Assembly (NCBI RefSeq): GCF_034702125.1
Contig: NC_085861.1
Span: 2,788,296 to 2,852,295, forward strand
DNA length: 64,000 nucleotides
From: Engraulis encrasicolus
Lineage: Eukaryota > Chordata > Actinopteri > Clupeiformes > Engraulidae
Direction: 5' to 3'
Positions within the stretch are counted from its first letter, which is position 1; each line of letters begins with the position of its first letter. The notes below the pieces were generated by a model that was given only the letters and a program-made list of their open reading frames with translations, ran no database searches and was not told the origin of the DNA. The translations under genes and the position numbers were made by a program. Shown piece by piece: positions 41,117 through 52,032 of the stretch.

Positions 41117-41689
41117 GTGTTTCCCATACATTGAGGAAACTATGGCGGCTCGCCATAGTTTACATTTGGCCGCCATAGTTTACGAAAATGTAAAAAAAAA
41201 ATATATATATATATTTTTTTTTTCCTTTTTTTTTTTTTTAACGATATCCGTTTTTGTTAAAAACGATTTGAATTACGATTTTGAATTTCCTTCGCATTTT
41301 CCTCCTGGAGTAAATACATCCTATAGACTCTGTATTGGTTAGATAGTCCCACGGTAACACAGAATGAGGGGAAAGCAGAACATGTGCGCAACGATGCGTT
41401 ATGACACGCCGATATGCGAGGATCTTCGTCCAAATCGCTAGTCGCATGCATCATCGCTAACTGCGTTTACATCGCGTGCCGCGTGTAAGGGAAATGTTAG
41501 TTGTTGACATGTATGGAATTCACTTCAATTTGTGCTGTTTCTTGCTTCAGTTGTGGACAAAACGATTGGCCAAACTCACAATAGAAAGCCTTTGCTGTGC
41601 TACTGTCCCAGAGAGCTGAAAAAAAAACCTTCATAGAAGAAGTCACACTTAACAGGGGTGTTAACCAATCCAATGAGTTCTCTCATTGC

Positions 41690-41783
<94 letters not shown>

Positions 41784-43033
41784 TAGCCTACTATTTACCC
41801 ATAACAAATGGTGAATTTCTGAGCCCTTTTTAATTTGTAGCCTATAGGCCTACCACTGAAGGCATGATAATGCTTCATCATATTTTAGAAATAGGGCCTA
41901 TGTGCCTTTTATATACCAAATGTTTATCATTTTGAAATTGTTTCAGTTGTTTATGACTTGTGTATGACTGAAATTATCTCTGCATACTATCAGTGCTGCA
42001 TTGCTTTGTAAAGATAGGCTATTCAACACACTTTAAAAACACACTGAAAAGATACGGCCATAGTAGCCTACTGAAAACATTTTGTTCATAATAATGGTGA
42101 TTAATAAATGGTGCCCTTAAATTTTCATACGGACATCCTTGAATTTGACTTGGTAGATCACGGCAGACCATCAACTTCAAAAGTAGATCTTGGTTAAAAA
42201 AAGGTTGGGCACCCCTGCTGTAGAGAGAACCACAAGTGCTTGAAAGACAGGGATCAAAAGCCTAGTCAAGTTGTTGTAGTTTACTTGGGTTTGGGAGCAA
42301 TATAAAAAACCTTCAGAGAAGGGACAGTTGGGATGAGTTTACTAACACTCCCTAGGCTTTGTTTTACAGTTGTAATGAGTTTGGTGACAGACCTTCATTG
42401 ACACAGCAGAGGAGACATCGGGCTGCATATAGAAATTAATGTGTAATGAATGTGAATATAGACATAAATGTGTAATATGTTGTTCAGCCCTTTTAATGGG
42501 AGGAATTTGGAAAAAACTGGCCCTGTGACCAGCACCCCTCATGTAGAATGTGTACGCCTACAGATATGTGTGGGGGAAAAGGCATAGCCTACCCTCTAAG
42601 ACCCTTTTTGTCTATGCGTTAACAATTTCATAGTGCTCTTAAATTCTTATCTCTGCTCCTATTTTGTTTTATTATTGTTTCCCAGACCCCTGCATGAGGG
42701 ACGAATGAAACAGTGTTGTAAACAGAAATTATTCACTGTACTGCATTTTTTGACAATGACAATGTACTACTATTATACAAGTCATGGGTAAAATCTTATG
42801 TAGCCTTATTTCTCAAAATATAAATGGCTGAAATATAGGCCCAGGCCTACAGTTTCACCATGCGCCAATGTCATACTGTAGTTATTGTTTTGCCGTTTTG
42901 CATTTACGCTGCAATAATACACCCCCCCCCCCCCCCCAAAAAAAAGGCCCGTGCGAGAAGACCCCCCCCCCCCCCCCCTGGAAAAAATAAACCCCGGCTG
43001 CCCCCATAGTTTCCAAAATTTCTGTGGGAAACA
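41117..43033. mobile_element. ~1.9-kb element nested in a CAGTGTTAATTTTGTC-type hAT remnant
   Basis: Termini CAGTGTTTCCCATACATTGA-like / TTTCTGTGGGAAACACTG, with GAAACTATGG at both ends. Outer remnant GACGAAAATCAAAAAGGGC (41087-41113) and GACGAAATATTTTAGTCATA (43034-43078) come from the family at 20547. It contains (TGTC)n/(TC)n at 41691-41780. No transposase frame. Confidence 0.6.
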
Positions 43034-43559
43034 CTGACGAAATATTTTAGTCATAGTCATGGTTGACGAAATTAACTCTGGGTGATCCTGTGGTCCTGAT
43101 GGGTGGTCCTGAGCCTGATTTTTTTCCCTGCTCTAACGACGACGACAAGATACTGCATAGTGACGTCACGTAGGCCTATTTTGACACATTATTCAAACAT
43201 TTAATAGCCTGTGTATGACCATTATTCAAGCCTGATAGTAGAAGAAAACCCTGAACCTGTAACACTTTCTGAGATAGGAATAACCTAATGGCTAATTATT
43301 ATCAATGCTTCTATTTTTGCAAACTCTGTCAAGCCTGAAATCAGGCATGGAGCCTGAATACTATGTCAGTACTATTACTATGTCAGAACGCTATAAAGGA
43401 CTTTTAGACAACAAAATACCTCCTCTTAATGTATGTTCTCTACAAGTCTTCTGTTGTCCAGTCTTGCACTTTAAATGTCTGTATGAGCACTGCCTATGTC
43501 CATACTGTCTTATGTCCATGTATGAGTACTGTCTATGTCTATACTGTCTATCACTGATT

Positions 43560-45170
43560 CTTGAGAAAGTGGCTAAAACAGGTTGTAATGTTGACAGAAA
43601 AAAACAAAGTGAATTACAAAATGATATGGTATATCCTCGTAGACTAAGGTCTTGGCTTTTCAGAAATGCACAAGGCCAATCTCCCCATTATGTATTTTTT
43701 TTCAGAAATCAGGCTTTTCTCCGATCATACCTTGTTTTTTGTCAACACCGTCAGACACAATTAAAAGTTATTAAAATTGTATTGATTTGGTTGCATATGT
43801 ATCTGGAGTTTTTAAGTGATTATGTGTATTTTTTGGTTCACACATATGCCTTTAAATGTTGAAAATTCACTTTTGTTCTATTTTAACACTGTTTCATGTG
43901 TTCTAATTTTAAAATATGTACCGTCATACGATGCTTACTTAACGCCTAAATACAACAAACAATTTTTTGTAATTTCACAAATATTCGTGTAGGCTTAAAT
44001 TGGCTATTACTTTGATATTTCAACAACTCCTAAGGAAAATGTTGTAAGCACATTCCTTTAAAATGTCCAAAACTCCTTCTTACGGTGGTGACTTAAGAAC
44101 TGACGGTGGTGACAGTAATCTGAGAGTGGTGAAAGTGGCCTAATTAGTACCTGCATTTAGCAAAATAAATAGCCCTCTCAAGTCAATGGCATCTTGCATA
44201 AACACTTTATTTTTGTGTGTGCACAGTATGAGCATGTGTTTTTACTTCATTAGTTAGATTATCTAGGGAGTAAGCCACTGGTTGTTGAAAATGTGGTAAA
44301 AACAGCTTTTAAGTTGTTCAAATCCAAAATAAAGAGGTGTATTATCATAGATGTAGGTCTTGGCTGTGCAGGGAATGCATTGGCCAAGCTCCCCATGTTT
44401 AAAATTTTTCATAAAATGGGCTCTTTCTTGTTTTGTCAACAGCGGCAGAGAGAATTAGAAGTAAAAACACATGTTTACTGTATTAAAGTGAATTACTTTA
44501 ACAATTCAACATAACTGTAGATACTTATTGTATGCATATTCTTAAAACATGTCAAAAACACGTAAAACATGTGTTTTTTGGTGAGCTCCATCAGATGTCA
44601 CCACCGTCAGGTTTTCTGACAAAAAAACCTCCAAATGCACCTCAGTGGTGGCTAGAGTATCATTTTGGATCACAATTATTACTAACATGCCTAGTAATGT
44701 TTCATTAACCAGCACAATTTAATAAAATATGGAACAACATGATGAGCAGAACAAAATCTGACGGTGGTGACATCTGACGGTGTGAGACAAAAAAACACTC
44801 TTTTAAATATTATGCATTGTTTGTTCACATTAGCCATTTCATTTTCGCTCTGTTTCTTGGGTGCTTCATACCTTTTCTGAAAAAAATTATATTTATTAAC
44901 ATTAATGTAATACAATACTATTAAAACCCCCGACGGTGTTGACAGTTTATGGTTGGGACAGTACCAGTGTCCAAACAAATTAACAAATTGAGGACAAAAT
45001 AGTAAACTTACAGGAGCTTCAGTGATGGTGAAGTATGCAGTAGAGCTAAAGGTTTGAAAAGGGGTCCTCAGTAATGAAAATTACCTTGTGCATACCTGAT
45101 TTTATTGTCTTTTAGAAAAAATCTGACGGTGGTGACCAATATGGTGGACACATTTTGAGCAATTAGTAAA
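43560..45170. repeat. Diverged tandem duplication with scattered GACGGTGGTGAC
   Basis: AGGTCTTGGCTTTTCAGAAATGC (43647) and AGGTCTTGGCTGTGCAGGGAATGC (44357), followed in each by CCAA-CTCCCCAT and TTGTCAACA, mark a ~715-bp repeat. GACGGTGGTGAC or close forms occur about eight times at 44090-45140. Unassigned; no convincing frame. Confidence 0.55.
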
Positions 45171-45663
45171 TAATAGTAAATATTGTTTTACATCCACTAT
45201 GTGCACATCTGTAGAACCACTTTAATATGGTCTTCCACATCATGGTGATATTGTTCAATTCTGTTAGTGATTTTTGTATTTTAAGTCAATTGAAATGATG
45301 ATGCCAGTCCTTGGGACAGGCGTTTTTACAGGGTGTGGACAGGTTTATAGCCATGAAAAGTAATAAAATTACACTTAAATATTTCAAACAACTGTGTATT
45401 CGTGTGACAGACCCCTTGGCCATTACCTGGGTTCATTTTGTTTGTGAAAATTTAGTTGATTTTCAACAGAATTAATATTTTACTACTGGGACATGTTTTT
45501 GCCAAACTTTCAAGAATCAGTGCTATGTGTCCTTACCTAGATTAGTCTATGTCTGCATGGGAAAGCAAGAAACGTGATTTCAAATTCTTTGTATGACCAG
45601 TGCATGTAAAGAAATTGGCAATAAAAACCAACTTGACTTGACAACTTGACTTGAATACTATCA

Positions 45664-45719
45664 GCCCTGCCTGTTTAATGATCTGGAGCATAGACCCCAG
45701 CACAGCACAGACTCCGTGT

Positions 45720-45804
<85 letters not shown>

Positions 45805-45815
45805 TTACAGCCGTG
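45664..45815. repeat. (CA)n flanked by a copy of the exon 7 end
   Basis: (CA)n at 45721-45803. GCCTGTTTAATGATCTGGAGC occurs at 45669-45689 and again in exon 7 (45815-45835). Confidence 0.9.
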
Positions 45816-45816
45816 C

Positions 45817-45893
45817 CTGTTTAATGATCTGGAGCTGGGTCCCCGCAGCACCATCCAACAGGAAGAACACATCAGCAAACGTTGGAGCCAGAG
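45817..45893 (-). CDS. col6a4/col6a6-like: Exon 7: vWA domain 3 start, apparent GC donor
   Basis: Acceptor TTTCAG|CTCTGG, phase 1 in; 77 nt, phase 0 out (residues 420-445). Reads LAPTFADVFFLLDGAAGTQ then LQIIKQ. Only a GC donor (AACAG|GCACGG) keeps phase with exon 8 (VLTRLANQLNV); reading on gives a stop, and the next GT has the wrong phase. The MIDAS is degenerate (DGAAG in place of DxSxS), so this domain probably does not bind metal in the usual way. A (CA)n tract lies just beyond the donor. Confidence 0.7.
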
Positions 45894-46156
45894 CTGAAAG
45901 AAAACAACACGTAATAATAAAAAATAAACAAAATAAATCAGAAGAGAGAATTTTGATAGATGACCACAGCAATGTTATGCATTGAATACCTAAGCAAAGG
46001 TAAAACTAATAAATAAATAAATAAAGATGAATTAAGTCATTATTGTGTGTTAATAATTATTACTGTAATATTATACACCTATGTAATTAATCAATTCATT
46101 ATAATTAATTATTATGAACTAATTGTTATTTAACATGTATTAATTCTTATTACTAT

Positions 46157-46233
46157 AACTTTCACCAGCCCTTTTGGTGCATATATGTATATATACGTAT
46201 ATATATATATAACCAAAAAGACTGGTGAAAGTG
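46157..46233. repeat. Hairpin near exon 6 donor
   Basis: ACTTTCACCAGCCCTTTTGGT faces ACCAAAAAGACTGGTGAAAGT around a (TA)n loop; 55 bp from the donor. Confidence 0.85.
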
Positions 46234-46288
46234 ACATTATATTCCAGCCAGATGTACTTGAATATAGAATAATATATGCAGTACATAC

Positions 46289-46578
46289 CTTCAGTTTGGA
46301 TCCCTACGTGAGAGCAAACAGTTTTCTGCATCCTGTCCATGACGTTAGTTAATTCCTGATAGTTGTTTATGCTGACGAGGAAGCGTTCGGCGGGCGTGTT
46401 GGCCACGGATGCGAGCTGGACTCTGTCGAAGTTGCCCACACCGATGCCGTAGATGATGACGCCCTCCCTCCGCAGATCCCTCGCAGGCTGCTCCACCGGA
46501 TCCGAGGACGCTCCGTCCGTGATCACTATGGCGATTTTCGGGACGTTGGGGCGACTCCCGCCCTCGGGGGTGAAGAAC
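46289..46578 (-). CDS. col6a4/col6a6-like: Exon 6: vWA domain 2, C-terminal half and linker
   Basis: Acceptor CACCCCTAG|GTTCTT, donor GAAG|GTATGT; phase 2 in, 1 out (residues 323-420). Reads RFFTPEGGSRPNVPK, IAIVITDGASSD (TDG present), LRREGVIIYGIGVGNFDRVQL, FLVSINNYQELTN and the terminal VCSHVGIQTEG linker. The acceptor abuts a terminal-repeat-like motif (TAGGGGTGTCACG on the plus strand). Confidence 0.87.
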
Positions 46579-46897
46579 CTAGGGGTGTCACGTTATGAGA
46601 ATTTAATCTCACGGCTATTTTGACTTGCCTTGATGAAAAAAGCTGACTTGATTGTGACCAAAACTATCCCGGTTTTCGGTATTATCTCTGTAATTTTAAA
46701 ATAACATTAGATCAGCCTTTATTGTCTCTTCTTAATTTTGAAAAGTTGTGCTGAATATGTTCAGGAAGCATTGATAATCAAAACACAATACATGAATTGC
46801 TTGTCATTCGGTACATTACAGTATTGTTTTTTACTTCCAGCTGTAATTATTATTGTCAGCATTTTCTACCAGAATTAGAGTATAACAGTATATTGGT

Positions 46898-47245
46898 TAT
46901 GGTGCCCCCCTAGTATTTTTTCGTTATGGTGCCCCCCTAGTACCTGGTCGTTATGGTGCCCCCCTAGTACTGTACCTGGTCGTTATGGTGCCCCCCTAGT
47001 ACCTGGACGTTATGGTGCCCCCCTAGTACTGTACCTGGTCTGGAGGAAGGCCAGCCCCTTGCCCAGGTATGTGCCCCCCTAGTACCTGGTCTGGAGGTAT
47101 GTGCCCCCCTAGTACCTGGTCTGGAGGTATGTGCCCCCCTAGTACTGTACCTGGTCTGGAGGTATGTGCCCCCCTAGTACCTGGTCTGGAGGTATGTGCC
47201 CCCCTAGTACCTGGTCTGGAGGTATGTGCCCCCCTAGTACCGTAC
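46898..47245. repeat. 30-bp minisatellite derived from exon 5 end
   Basis: Unit CTGGTCTGGAGGTATGTGCC CCCCTAGTAC; about six clear units at 47030-47245 and four to five diverged ones at 46898-47029. One unit (47037-47086) retains the 21 nt that the others lack. Confidence 0.9.
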
Positions 47246-47403
47246 CTGGTCTGGAGGAAGGCCAGCCCCTTGCCCAGGTATGTGCCCCCCTTGCGGTACG
47301 GCAGCCTGTCGATCTCGTCCAGGACGTCTCGGCTGTTGTCGTGGTCCTTCAGCAGGAACTCCTCATAGGTGTCGTCGGTAAACTGCGCCAGGCCAATGCG
47401 CAC
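47246..47403 (-). CDS. col6a4/col6a6-like: Exon 5: vWA domain 2, middle
   Basis: Acceptor GTCCACAG|GTGCGC, donor CCAG|GTACGG; phase 0 in, 2 out (residues 271-322). Encodes VRIGLAQFTDDTYEEF, the DNSRDVLDEIDRLPYRKGGTYLGKGLAFLQTR stretch including the MIDAS threonine region (GGTYLG). The last ~47 nt and the donor have been repeatedly copied into the following intron, giving a row of decoy donors at 47030-47245. Confidence 0.87.
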
Positions 47404-47496
47404 CTGTGGACATGCATGCGTGTGTGTTTGTGAGCGAACGTGACAAAACGAGACAAAATGTGAATGTGTTTGTGAGTGTTTGTGAGTTAACGTGAC

Positions 47497-47860
47497 TAGG
47501 GATGCAAACAATTAATCGATCGATTAATCAATGCATTTATCGATTAAAAAACATTAATCGCAATTAATTGACAATTCAACTGACAAGAGACCCAGGTAAA
47601 ATGGGCATGTGAAGAGTGTGTGTGAAGTGAGGTGTGAATAGCGGCAATATCTAATTCACCTTTGGATTAAAGAAATGAAATAGAATTCATTTAAATGTGG
47701 TATTTTATCTCAATGTTTAATACAAAATTTTAGATTGAATATTTTTTTTTCGAGAAACATTGAGATTACAGGGGAAAACGCCGCTTATCAATTAATCGTA
47801 AGTCGATCAATAAGGCTATCAACTAATGATTAATGAATTAATCGATAATTTGCATCCCTA
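47497..47860. mobile_element. TAGGGATGCAAA hAT-like MITE, copy 2
   Basis: 364 bp, ends TAGGGATGCAAA / TTTGCATCCCTA, perfect duplication AACGTGAC (47489-47496, 47861-47868). Closely similar throughout to the copy that forms intron 11, same orientation. Confidence 0.95.
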
Positions 47861-47927
47861 AACGTGACAAAACGAGACAAAATGTGAATTCATGTATCAT
47901 CACCTATGTTAGTCTTTACTGCACATT

Positions 47928-47940
47928 GTGTGTGTGTGTG

Positions 47941-47981
<41 letters not shown>

Positions 47982-48000
47982 GTGTGTGTGTGTGTGTGTA
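47928..48000. repeat. (GT)n microsatellite
   Basis: GT array with TTTGTC and GC interruptions. 48001-48394 shows no other feature. Confidence 0.9.
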
Positions 48001-48394
48001 TACTGCACCAATCTACTTTCATGAGGCCACTGCTATTGGAGCACACCTATAAGGTGGGGCCCTCGCTCCATCTGGGGCCAAAATTCTGGTCCCCACATGT
48101 TTTGACCCCTTTTGCTGTGGTAGTTTTGTTGTTACTGGTAAAAGTAAAAGTGTAAAAAATTCCTCACTGACAGGTCAGGGATTGTTTCGTTTGGGCACAT
48201 ATGAATGGAAGTCAATGGGAGGGCCCCACAAAGATATTAAGGTGAGGCTGTGTGTGTGTGTGAGTGTGTGTGAGAAAGAGAGCGAGATTATTGTCAATGT
48301 CTAATCACATGCAAGACTGGCCAAATGGAATATCAGTCTTCTGTGCTAACATAGATTTTTGACAATTAAGTTCACTTTGACTTTGACTTTTGAC

Positions 48395-48528
48395 CTTGTC
48401 TTGCGCCACCGTCATCCCGCTCACGAAGGTGCGGAGGAACTGCTTCATCTGGTCGAATCCCGCCTCGGCGATGCTGCCGGACCCATCCACCAGAAACACA
48501 ATGTCTGCCTCCGTCGCTTTGTGGCAGT
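48395..48528 (-). CDS. col6a4/col6a6-like: Exon 4: vWA domain 2, first strand and MIDAS
   Basis: Acceptor TCAAAAG|ACTGCC, donor AAG|GTCAAA; phase 1 in, 0 out (residues 226-270). Reads DCHKATEADIVFLVDGSGSI with an intact MIDAS DGSGS, then the first helix FDQMKQFLRTFVSGMTVAQDK. The second extra N-terminal vWA starts here. The donor is non-optimal (GTCAAA), but phase and domain continuity to exon 5 (VRIGLAQF) fix it. Confidence 0.85.
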
Positions 48529-48729
48529 CTTTTGAAAACAAGGTATTGAACAAAGTATTATTAGTATTGCTCTGACGCCCTTATGTACTGTACTTTGTAG
48601 ACCACCTTCAGATCCAAAGATAGTGGTTCGCTACCTTTTGAAACCTGCAGGACCTGACAACCGTCATCAACGTCAATAATGTGTCTTCATTACGGTAATG
48701 TTATTTATGTAGAGTACACCCCCTTCAAA

Positions 48730-48950
48730 CAGTGTTGCCAGATTGGGCGGGTGCCCGCCCAATTGGGCTACTTGGGATGAGCGTCTGCGGGTAAAAATCG
48801 GAAAAATTGGCCATTTGGCGTTTTTTTTTCAGCCGTTTTGGGCCCATAGAAGTCAATGTAATTTGTTGAATTTGGGCGAAATTTAGCGCATTTTGGCGTT
48901 TTTTGAGAAGCTTTTGGGCGGGATTTGCTCAGACACATCTGGCAACACTG
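48730..48950. mobile_element. hAT-like MITE family B, copy 3
   Basis: CAGTGTTGCCAGATTGGG to ACATCTGGCAACACTG, perfect duplication CCTTCAAA. Confidence 0.9.
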
Positions 48951-50176
48951 CCTTCAAATCCACTGTTAGTGGTGCCCTACCTTTTGAAACCTGCGGGAGC
49001 TGACAACCGTCATCAACATGGGGATTTGAACCTCAAACCGTCTGATCTAAAGCCCATCTACTTAAAATGTTAGAAGTTGTGGAGTTAGAAACTGGAATGT
49101 CAAAATGCACCATATCCCACAACGGTGAAGAATCTGTTAAAAAAAATTCCTGAATGCGGATCTTGATCCGGATCACCACCAAAATTGAATCCCTTGTTCA
49201 TTTTGTCATTTCCAACAACTCCACAAGATTTAATCAAAATCCCTGCATAACCTGCTGACAGACAAACCAACGCGACCGAAAACATAACCTCCTTAGCGGA
49301 TGTAATAAAATTGTGACACCTGTGTGGCCTGCCCAGTGTTTCCAAAAGAAAATCAGCCAAAGTCGCTGTTGGCTGGCTGAAAAGTCGCTAGATGACGTCA
49401 TGACGTTAAGTATGACGTCACAGCGTCACGCACGGCGCGCTGATCCACAGAAGACGTGCCCGCATGACTTGATCCACAGTACAAATGGGCGGTGCTAGCT
49501 ACTTTTTGGAGATCAGAGCTTATCTGCAGCCCTGCTTAACCGTGGGAAACACTTCTGATGGCGGCGCAGAGTCACAATTATGTTGAAAGCAATGAATTTG
49601 TCACTAAAAATGCACGTTTTAAAAAGTCGCCAGATGCACTAAAAAGTCGCTAAAGGCGCTAGATTTTTTTTTTTTTTTTTTCAGCCTCGTCAGTGGTGGT
49701 GAAGAGCTCCATCAGTAATAATGTAATTATTAATGTTCTACTTTTGGGACAAGCTTCCAGCTTTCAGATTCAAGTTTCAAGTTTCAGGCTTCAGGAGTTT
49801 GCTGTCATTGTCAAAAAAGGCTCCGAAATTGTGTTTGGGGTGCAATACTTCGTAGCAGCCGGTTTTCATGTAAAGTACACAAGAGGTAAAAGTGACACCA
49901 TTGCTTGACCCCCCCTCCCTGACTCCATCCCAATTAGAGTGCAACAAAGATTATAAAGTGCATAATGCTTGGAACCCCTCTTCCCCCACCCCCACGCACA
50001 CACACGCAAATGTCCAAATGATGGATAAGTAGGCCTAAACAGCTCCCCCAAATTTTTTACAATAAAGTGGCCCTTATGAATAAGGCAATGCAGTAATGTA
50101 GGCAGTTCTCAACACATTGGAATGATTGCACGAAGCAGCACGGGATTTCCCAGGCTACTGTACGCCAGCGGTGCCC
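48951..50176. other. Intron 3 DNA, mostly unassigned
   Basis: 49333-49556 may be a degraded hAT-type repeat (CAGTGTTTCC ... GGGAAACACT), with AAAAGTCGCTAGATG words and T-run near 49665. I see no exon. Confidence 0.4.
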
Positions 50177-50399
50177 GGTTACGTGGCGCTATTCCGACAT
50201 GTCGCTATTCCGACGTTAATGTCTATTGTCGGAATACCGACATGTTTTCCACCGTCCGCCGCTATTCCAACATGCCGCTATTCCGACATCCCTAACCTTA
50301 ACCCTAACCCTAACCCTAACCCCTAAAAACTTCGGAATAGCGGCATGTCGGAATAGCGGCATGTCGGAATAGTGCTATGTCGTAATAGCGATTGCCCCC
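50177..50399. mobile_element. CGCTATTCCGACAT element with telomere-like core, copy 2
   Basis: Same words as 26449-26650 in inverse order, with CCTAACCTTAACCCTAACCC in the middle; ends about 15 bp from the exon 3 donor. Confidence 0.75.
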
Positions 50400-50414
50400 C
50401 CCGCGGTGCCCTAC

Positions 50415-50637
50415 CGTGTGAGACGGTCGTGACCTGCCGCTTGACCTCGCAGAGCTCCTTGACGACGCTCTGGGAGATGCCGTCGAGCGCGCTGAAGTCC
50501 GACACGCTGTAGATGTGCTGGTGGTGCGGCTCGCTGGCGATCTCCTTCAGCTGCTCCTCGTCCGCGTCCTTGATGCCGATGGCGTAGATGGTGATGCCCT
50601 GGCTCCGCAGCTCCCTGGCGAGCGACTCCACGTTGTC
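50415..50637 (-). CDS. col6a4/col6a6-like: Exon 3: vWA domain 1, C-terminal part
   Basis: Phase 0 acceptor TTCGCAG|GACAAC; donor CACG|GTAGGG, phase 1 out (residues 152-225). Encodes the last helices and strands of vWA 1 (LARELRSQGITIYAIGI, then DADEEQLKEIA, YSVSDFSAL, VKELCEV) and a short linker VTTVSH. The exon is strongly GC-rich compared with the introns around it. A MITE carrying telomere-like repeats ends about 15 bp beyond the donor. Confidence 0.88.
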
Positions 50638-50660
50638 CTGCGAAGTACATCATGTTACAG

Positions 50661-51022
50661 CAGTGGTTCCCAACCTATGGGTCGGGACCCAACCTATGGG
50701 TCGCCAAAGATCCACAGGGGGGTCGCAAAGCCCTCTTGATTTTAAGGGGTTTCATTTTAAATATCATATATAGCCCATGTTGAATGAATGACAAACCATT
50801 TAACTAATGTATGCATAGAAGCAAAAAATGCTAGTGCTATTAAACATTTATTCTATATTTGACCGAAGAGGAATTGAGGAATAAAATGACAAAAAATGAG
50901 TTTTCGCAGGAAACAGAGGGTATCATGTGACTCCCTCTCATGCAGGCGCTTGCGCAGTTGGGTCACCAAAGCTTACAATGGTAAAATCATGGGTCTCTGA
51001 AGAAAAAGGTTGGGAACCACTG
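50661..51022. mobile_element. hAT-like MITE (CAGTGGTTCCCAACC)
   Basis: Ends CAGTGGTTCCCAACC / GGTTGGGAACCACTG with perfect duplication TGTTACAG. Confidence 0.92.
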
Positions 51023-51616
51023 TGTTACAGCAATGATCCAAGTCCAAGAGAATCCTTCAAGTACACAAGCCTTCAATAATACAGGTGGAGGTGTGGGGCA
51101 AGAAAACTTGAGCAAAGATGAAATTCAGGAAACACTGCACACTGATTACTGTTCTTTTTCCCTACTCCAAGAAATAAAATAAGAAAAAAGAAGAAGAATC
51201 AGTGTTTGCAGTTTTTTCAGAAAAAATGTTAATGCTTTTATTTGCAGCAGTGCCAAACTAATGTTTTGACATCACCACGTCTTCATCACACTTCCTTGGT
51301 TTCCTTGGTGTTTGTTTACATAGGTAATACAGCATAGGTCATTGAGTAGGGCAGTTCTCCATAAAGTTCTCCATAAAGTTTCCCAGCTGTCAGCCTAGCC
51401 ACAACAACTTTTGAGGGACTGTTTTTCATTCACCATCCCAATTGCAAATGAGAAGAAGGCTTTACAATTGAGCTTTTGCAAGATATTGAAATATAATGCT
51501 GTGGTCAGTGATGTCATCATGACATATTACTTCCTGGTACGAGGAGACAAGCACAAGTGGAGGAGGCAAGGTCGCATATTGGAACGCAGTCTCTGTTAGC
51601 AGGTCTACCACTTCCT

Positions 51617-52032
51617 CATAGAGGATTCCAACTACAGATAACCATGTTAACTTCCGGGAATCGGTCGCGCCAGAAGAAAATGGCGGGTGGGGTGAAAATC
51701 GCTCGAAATCGCCAGAAATACATAGAGATGTGTGGGTGACATTTACTCAATCTCCACGTAAATTACAAAGAAAAATATTTCTGAAACAACGGGAATCTCT
51801 TCAGTGACTGTGGTTTATACCAAATCAAGCATGTTTCTGTAGTGAAGTAAGCTACAAAAATTTTAATTAATTTTAGAAAAGTACCATGATGGGAACGGGA
51901 AGTTGCAAAAGTGGGCAGAGTCTTCACCCCAGACGTTTGTATAGAAGTCAATGGGAGAGAGCTAAACTACGACCCCTACAGACCGATTCCCATAAAACAT
52001 GCTTATGAACCCCCTAGTTGGAATACTCTATG
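51617..52032. mobile_element. TIR element CATAGAGGATTCCAACTA, copy 2
   Basis: 416 bp, ends CATAGAGGATTCCAACTA / TAGTTGGAATACTCTATG, flanks ACTTCCT/ACTTACT (7 bp, one change). Just before it, 51420-51600 is a partial copy of the 3636-3893 element. Confidence 0.82.

Noticed and set aside
43305..43862. 185-codon plus frame
   Set aside because: No recognisable domain, Cys/Tyr-rich composition without pattern, lies in a diverged duplicated repeat region.
45664..45720. Alternative exon from the left copy of the exon 7 end
   Set aside because: No acceptor before it (GT-repeat upstream) and the frame lacks the FADVFFLLD start.
24119..50326. Intact autonomous DNA transposons
   Set aside because: All hAT-, piggyBac- and Harbinger-like elements seen are non-coding; only Tc1 transposase scraps at 55.4-55.5 kb.
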